Positions 60,166 through 64,000 of a stretch of DNA of 64,000 bases are shown here, one piece after another (position 1 is the stretch's first letter; every line of letters begins with the position of its first letter). The DNA comes from Propionibacteriaceae bacterium UBA7704 (GTDB taxonomy: Bacteria > Actinomycetota > Actinomycetes > Propionibacteriales > Propionibacteriaceae). The stretch lies in the NCBI GenBank assembly GCA_002482525.1, contig DLGC01000024.1, forward strand, positions 115,098 through 179,097, given 5' to 3'. Both the position numbers and the translations under genes were made by a program. A model generated the notes under the pieces. That model had not been told where the DNA came from, did no database searches, and was given only the letters and a program-made list of their open reading frames with translations.

Positions 60166-61008
60166 TCAGGCGTGTTGCCACACCTTCACCGCAGACAGCA
60201 CCAGGAGCACTGCCAACAGGGGCACCAGCACGAGGGACGGCACCACCCCCAGCAACAGCCCGCCCAGCAGCGCACCCAGGATCGACCCGACGGCCATCGC
60301 CGCCACAAAGCTCCGGTTCTCACCCAGCACAGCGAACGCTTGGTCGCGGCTGTACCGCGCAAAGGCCACCAACATGGTGGGCAGTGACACCGCCAAGGAC
60401 AGCGAGCCTGCGATCTTGATGTCGACACCGAAGAGCAGCACGATCGCCGGAATCAGCAGCTCTCCGCCTGCCACTCCCATGAGGGCGGCGACCACGCCGA
60501 TCACGACTCCGGCGAGTACCCCCACCACAACCTGGACCACCCCGGACAGCCCCAGCGGCTCCACCCCACCGAGATGCGACCACACCAACAGCACCGCAAT
60601 CGCGACCAGCAGCACCGACAGCAACCGATACAAGCTCCGCGACGCCAGCTTGGTCGCCCACGTCGCTCCGAGCCAGGCTCCGATGAGCGACCCCGCCAGC
60701 AGGTTCACCACGATCGGCCAGAAAGGTGCGATGGACGCGAACGAGACCCCCAGCAGCCTGGCAGGTAGTGCCGCGGCGACCAGAATGAGGCTGAGGGCCT
60801 TGTTCACGATCACCGCCTGAAGAGCGGCAAATCCGAAGACCGTCACCAGCAAGGGGAGCCGAAACTCCGCGCCACCGAGCCCGATCATGCCGCCCAGGAC
60901 GCCGACCAGTGCGCCCAGCAGGCCAGCGAGCAGGAGTCGTCCGGGCTGCTGTGCGGCGTCGCGGGGACCGTCGGTCAACGTTCCGATGTCCGGTGGCAGA
61001 GGGCGCAT
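60166..61008 (-). CDS. TauE/SafE-family sulfite exporter-like permease
   Basis: A 280-aa eight-helix protein. GLLGALVGVLGGMIGLGGAE near the N-terminus and GVVAALMGVAGGELLIPAIV in the middle are the paired G-G-G-E/L motifs of TauE/SafE; FGVDIKIAGSLSLAVSLPTM follows. Family members move sulfite, sulfoacetate or other organosulfur anions. It faces the CDF gene convergently with an 11-bp gap. Confidence 0.86.
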   Translation of the reverse strand: MRPLPPDIGTLTDGPRDAAQQPGRLLLAGLLGALVGVLGGMIGLGGAEFRLPLLVTVFGFAALQAVIVNKALSLILVAAALPARLLGVSFASIAPFWPIVVNLLAGSLIGAWLGATWATKLASRSLYRLLSVLLVAIAVLLVWSHLGGVEPLGLSGVVQVVVGVLAGVVIGVVAALMGVAGGELLIPAIVLLFGVDIKIAGSLSLAVSLPTMLVAFARYSRDQAFAVLGENRSFVAAMAVGSILGALLGGLLLGVVPSLVLVPLLAVLLVLSAVKVWQHA

Positions 61009-61276
61009 GACAGGGACCCTAGAGCATCTCCACGGCGCTGAGCTGGACCACCTGCCTGAGCGTCACCGAGGCTCACGGGAATCGTGATCTGGCCGGACGC
61101 CGTACCGAGCAACCGGGCTTCCAGCCCCCATTTGTTAAGACCTCCACCCCTTCAGTTACGACCTCATTACCCGCCCGGGACAAGGACATCGGAGGCTGAG
61201 GGCTGGTCTAGCGTCCAGCCATCGGTGCCGATTCCTTCGGTGCCGTTTGTTGTTTGGACTACTCACGGAGGAAGAG

Positions 61277-62839
61277 ATGAGTACAACCGCCGAACAGGAC
61301 CCCGTAGACACCACCGGTCCCGAGGTCTCGGTGTCAGGAGTCACCTATCAGCGGGCCGAGGCAGGCTACTTCGACAAGCGACAGTTGCAGCGCAGCGCCG
61401 GCGTTTGGGGGCTGTGGGGCATCGGCGTCGCAGCGGTCATCTCCGGCGACTTCTCCGGCTGGAACGCAGGTATCGCAGTGGCCGGCTGGGGCGGATTCCT
61501 GATCGCTGCCGGCATCGTCATCGCCATGTACATCGCCATGATCGAATCCATCTCGGAAATGTCCGCCGCGATGCCCCACACCGGTGGCGCCTACTCCTTC
61601 GCTCGGGCAGCCATGGGCCCCTGGGGCGGCTTCGTCACCGGGCTGGCAGAGACCATCGAATACGTGATGACGACCGCCGTGGTGATCTACTTCTCCGCCC
61701 AGTACGCCGATGCGATCGCGGCCGAACTCGGTGGGCCCAGCTTGATCGATGCCGGCTTCGCCTGGGTGTGGTGGCTGGTGCTGTACGGAATCTTCGTGCT
61801 GTTGAACTCCGCCGGCGCCGAGTTGTCCTTCAAGTTCGCCGTCATCGTGTCGGTGATCTCGATCAGCATCCTGGCGCTGTTCGGCATCATGGCGCTCGCC
61901 GCGGGCGGCGTGAACTTCGCCAGCCTGTGGGATATCGCTCCTGAGGCCGGCAACTCGACATTCCTGCCGTTCGGTATCGCACCGATCCTGTTCGCGATGC
62001 CGTTCGCGATGTGGCTGTTCTTGGGCATCGAGGAACTCCCGCTAGCCGCCGAAGAGGCTCACAACCCCGAGCGCGACATCCCCAAGGCTGGACGCTGGGG
62101 CATGATCACCTTGATCCTGACCGCAGCGATCGTCGTCATCTTGAACCCGGCCGTCCTCGGGTCCACCGCTGCTGGTGCCAGCGGCGAGCCGCTGCTGGAT
62201 GGTTTCAGCGCGATCATTCCAGGCAACATCGCCGCAATCCTCTCCGCGTTCGCACTGGTCGGCCTGCTGGCCAGCGTCCAGGGCATCATGTTCGCCGCCG
62301 GACGCAACATGTACTCGCTGTCACGGGCCGGCTACTACCCCAAGTTCCTGTCGCTGACCGGCGCCCGCAAGACGCCCTACATCGCCCTGCTGGTGAGCGC
62401 GCTGATCGGCTTCCTGGCGCTGTTCATCGTGCAGTTCGGTGGCGAAACCGCCGGCTCGGTGGTGCTGAACATGGCAGTGTGGGGCGCGGTGGTGGCCTAC
62501 ATCCTGCAGATGACCTCGTTCGTGCTGCTGCGCTACCGGTTCCCGCAGGCGTCGCGTCCGCACCGCAGTGCCTTTGGCATTCCCGGCGCGATCTTCGCCG
62601 GGGTACTGTCGGCGGCGATCTTCGTCGGTGTGCTGATGAACCCGGCCTACACCGCAGCCATCTACACCGTGGCCGGGCTGTACGTGCTCGCGTTGATCTA
62701 CTTCGGAGTTGCCGGACGCAAGCGCCTGGTGCTCTCACCCGAAGAGGAGTACGCCATCACCGGTGGGCTGCTCGATGGCCCCAACCCGGACGATCTGGCC
62801 GAGCTGGACGGCCTGCACAAACCCGGCGAACTGCGCTGA
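61277..62839 (+). CDS. Ethanolamine permease
   Basis: A 520-aa APC-superfamily transporter with twelve helices, ATG 61277 preceded by GGAGGAAG. The N-terminal VWGLWGIGVAAVISGDFSGW, then NAGIAVAGWGGF, and ESISEMSAAMPHTGGAYSFA are typical of the ethanolamine permease branch; FLGIEELPLAAEEAHNPERD and FAAGRNMYSLSRAGYYPKFL are later landmarks. It brings ethanolamine in for the EutBC enzyme encoded convergently. Substrate assignment rests on both the motif and that neighbour. Confidence 0.87.
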   Translation: MSTTAEQDPVDTTGPEVSVSGVTYQRAEAGYFDKRQLQRSAGVWGLWGIGVAAVISGDFSGWNAGIAVAGWGGFLIAAGIVIAMYIAMIESISEMSAAMPHTGGAYSFARAAMGPWGGFVTGLAETIEYVMTTAVVIYFSAQYADAIAAELGGPSLIDAGFAWVWWLVLYGIFVLLNSAGAELSFKFAVIVSVISISILALFGIMALAAGGVNFASLWDIAPEAGNSTFLPFGIAPILFAMPFAMWLFLGIEELPLAAEEAHNPERDIPKAGRWGMITLILTAAIVVILNPAVLGSTAAGASGEPLLDGFSAIIPGNIAAILSAFALVGLLASVQGIMFAAGRNMYSLSRAGYYPKFLSLTGARKTPYIALLVSALIGFLALFIVQFGGETAGSVVLNMAVWGAVVAYILQMTSFVLLRYRFPQASRPHRSAFGIPGAIFAGVLSAAIFVGVLMNPAYTAAIYTVAGLYVLALIYFGVAGRKRLVLSPEEEYAITGGLLDGPNPDDLAELDGLHKPGELR

Positions 62840-62851
62840 TTCCGTACGGGT

Positions 62852-62881
62852 GGGGGCCGGAACCGAGAGGCTTCGGCCCCC
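62852..62881 (+). terminator. Terminator-like hairpin after permease
   Basis: GGGGGCCG (62852-62859) and CGGCCCCC (62874-62881) pair over 8 bp with a 14-base loop, 12 bp past the permease stop. No T-tract follows. The REP-like repeat pair lies just beyond. Confidence 0.55.
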
Positions 62882-62890
62882 TCTCCGTAC

Positions 62891-62937
62891 GCTGAGCCCG
62901 ACAAAGGGCACACCCCAGGCTTCGGCAAGCTCAGCCA
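62891..62937. repeat. Imperfect inverted REP-like pair
   Basis: GCTGAGCCCGACAAAGG (62891-62907) and GGCTTCGGCAAGCTCAGCC (62919-62937) are mismatched inverted copies of the CTGAGC-CNGNCGAAGG word also present after ackA. The second arm reaches into the eutC stop codon (62931-62933). It lies between convergent genes, as at 9317-9362. Confidence 0.5.
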
Positions 62938-63701
62938 ACGGTGGGTGACGAGCCGTCGAGGGCAGCCGGTTCGGCGGTGTCCTTCAGATCGACGCCGGAA
63001 CGCCCCAGGACCCGGGCGCCACGCACCAGCCGAGCCGCAGTTGCCGCTGCCGAGGCGTAGCTAAGCCCCTCCGGCGGATGAATGTTGGAGATGCAGTTGC
63101 GCTCGGCATCGTTTCGACCCGGTCGCGGGTTGTGGGTGAGGTAGATGCCGAGGCTATCGGCCACCGAAAGCCCGGGACGTTCTCCGATCAGCACCAACAC
63201 GGTATCGACGCCCATCGCCTGGCCGATCCAATCGCCGATGGCCACTCGGGCCTGGGTGACGATCACCGGGGGCGCGATGGTGAACTCCGACAACTCCGTG
63301 ACGAGCGCCTGCACCATGGCCACGGTGTGATCCGCGACCGCTTTGGACGACAACCCGTCGGCGATCACCAAAGCCACCTGGGCACCGTCGGTGGGCAACG
63401 CGTCGAGGCCGACCGGTTCGCGTCCCAGATCAGGACGGCGCAGATAGCTGCTGCGATCGACAGCCTTGCTGGTCAGGACGACCGGCTCGCCCAGTCCGAT
63501 TTCCGTCAGGCCGGGGAGAAATGCGGCAACATCCAGCGGCACATGAACCGCGTCGCGCGCGGCAGCCTGTGACGCCTGCAGATCGAGCACTGCGCTGGTG
63601 GGAAGCGACCTGCCGGCCCGACCCAACCCGATCCGGGCCTGGGTGGTAGCACGCAGCGGTGCCCACAGGTCGTGGGGTTCGGGAGTGACCGGAGTGCTCA
63701 T
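62931..63701 (-). CDS. eutC: Ethanolamine ammonia-lyase small subunit
   Basis: A 256-aa EutC from ATG 63701 (AGGAGG eight bases upstream). PHDLWAPLRATTQARIGLGR, VALVIADGLSSKAVADHTVA, IGDWIGQAMGVDTVLVLIGE, and the C-terminal GRNDAERNCISNIHPPEGLS are diagnostic; these hold cobalamin-contacting residues. With EutB it splits ethanolamine to acetaldehyde and ammonia using adenosylcobalamin. Its start overlaps the eutB stop (ATGA), so translation is coupled. No microcompartment or eutA gene is seen in the window. Confidence 0.93.
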   Translation of the reverse strand: MSTPVTPEPHDLWAPLRATTQARIGLGRAGRSLPTSAVLDLQASQAAARDAVHVPLDVAAFLPGLTEIGLGEPVVLTSKAVDRSSYLRRPDLGREPVGLDALPTDGAQVALVIADGLSSKAVADHTVAMVQALVTELSEFTIAPPVIVTQARVAIGDWIGQAMGVDTVLVLIGERPGLSVADSLGIYLTHNPRPGRNDAERNCISNIHPPEGLSYASAAATAARLVRGARVLGRSGVDLKDTAEPAALDGSSPTVG

Positions 63702-64000
63702 CGGGTGCCTCCTGCCAACGCGGCGAGCCGGGATTGGCCCAGCTCGAGGCCGTGGATGCTGCCGTCGTCCAGGGCGATGCCTTGCTCGATCAGCCACTGC
63801 TCGAACTCCGGTGCCGCGCGTAGGCCCAGCACCTGCCGGGCGACCAGGGCGTCGTGGTAGGCCAGGCTCTGGTAGCCGAGCATCACATCGTCGGCACCGG
63901 GCACGGTGATCACGAAGTTCACCCCGGCTGCGGCCAGCAGCATGAGCAGGGTGTCCATATCGTCGAAGTCGGCTTCGGCGTGGTTGGTGTAGCAGACGTC
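63698..64000 (-). CDS. eutB: Ethanolamine ammonia-lyase large subunit, partial
   Basis: The C-terminal 100 codons of EutB, cut by the right edge (5' end outside). The segment DVCYTNHAEADFDDMDTLLM at the edge and VNFVITVPGADDVMLGYQS are conserved EutB blocks of the barrel C-terminus; FEQWLIEQGIALDDGS is the end region. Coupled to eutC by a four-base overlap. It should form the catalytic barrel of the lyase. Confidence 0.93.
   Translation of the reverse strand, partial: DVCYTNHAEADFDDMDTLLMLLAAAGVNFVITVPGADDVMLGYQSLAYHDALVARQVLGLRAAPEFEQWLIEQGIALDDGSIHGLELGQSRLAALAGGTR

Overview
The window is GC-rich (60 to 65% by eye) and densely coded on both strands, with many GTG starts and 4-bp ATGA gene overlaps. 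Product types point to an Actinomycetota bacterium. Propionibacteriales/Propionibacteriaceae is my best guess, because an acetate-forming Pta-AckA pair, a transketolase, an ascorbate-type PTS and ethanolamine ammonia-lyase occur together, but no rRNA or other marker fixes the genus. I saw no rRNA, tRNA or CRISPR array.

Left block (1-16031), mostly core metabolism: an exported protein cut by the window edge, two small paralogous HTH proteins, a CoA-disulfide reductase/rhodanese fusion behind a CsoR/CstR-like operator, a long-chain acyl-CoA synthetase, endonuclease IV, pta-ackA, transketolase, a ROK regulator divergent from an ascorbate-type PTS (IIA, IIB, IIC), and an aspartate/glutamate racemase.

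Accessory block (about 16040-31800). A 9.1-kb element (16287-25412) has matched inverted ends with regularly spaced short repeats, TGT/ACA-like termini, and a decayed TniQ-like gene inside its left end. Its cargo is a Vsr/DUF559-like nuclease, a two-TM protein, a DUF7019-like protein, and a tightly coupled pair: an SF2 helicase fused to a PD-(D/E)XK nuclease, and an 836-aa protein with its own nuclease-like motif. I do not recognise this pair as a named defence system and consider it the main candidate for something new. Exactly 5 bp to the right lies a second element with the same ends (841 bp) carrying only a CPCC-type cysteine-rich protein, and 5 bp further a decayed third copy. Beyond these are a small orphan, a terpene-cyclase-fold protein, an AAA-ATPase fragment, an AraC-transglutaminase pair and an alpha/beta hydrolase.

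Middle block (31800-42260): a beta-hydroxyacid dehydrogenase, a short threonyl-tRNA synthetase lacking its N-terminal domains and preceded by an attenuator-like hairpin and three tiny genes (two Cys-rich), a HEAT-repeat protein, then regulator-target units whose operators can be read directly: TetR/DUF4386, an ArsR-phosphatase fusion with ArsC, and a YtrA-type GntR with an ABC exporter.

Right block (42293-64000): exported proteins (CocE-type hydrolase, duplicated ferritin-like protein, beta-propeller-like protein), a lipase, TetR/oxidoreductase and MarR/EamA units with tandem palindromic operators, a HAD-DUF952 fusion, a ThrE-type exporter, aldo/keto reductase, TrmL, a pseudouridine synthase, EamA and CDF transporters, a TauE/SafE permease, and finally an ethanolamine permease convergent with eutC-eutB (eutB cut by the right edge).
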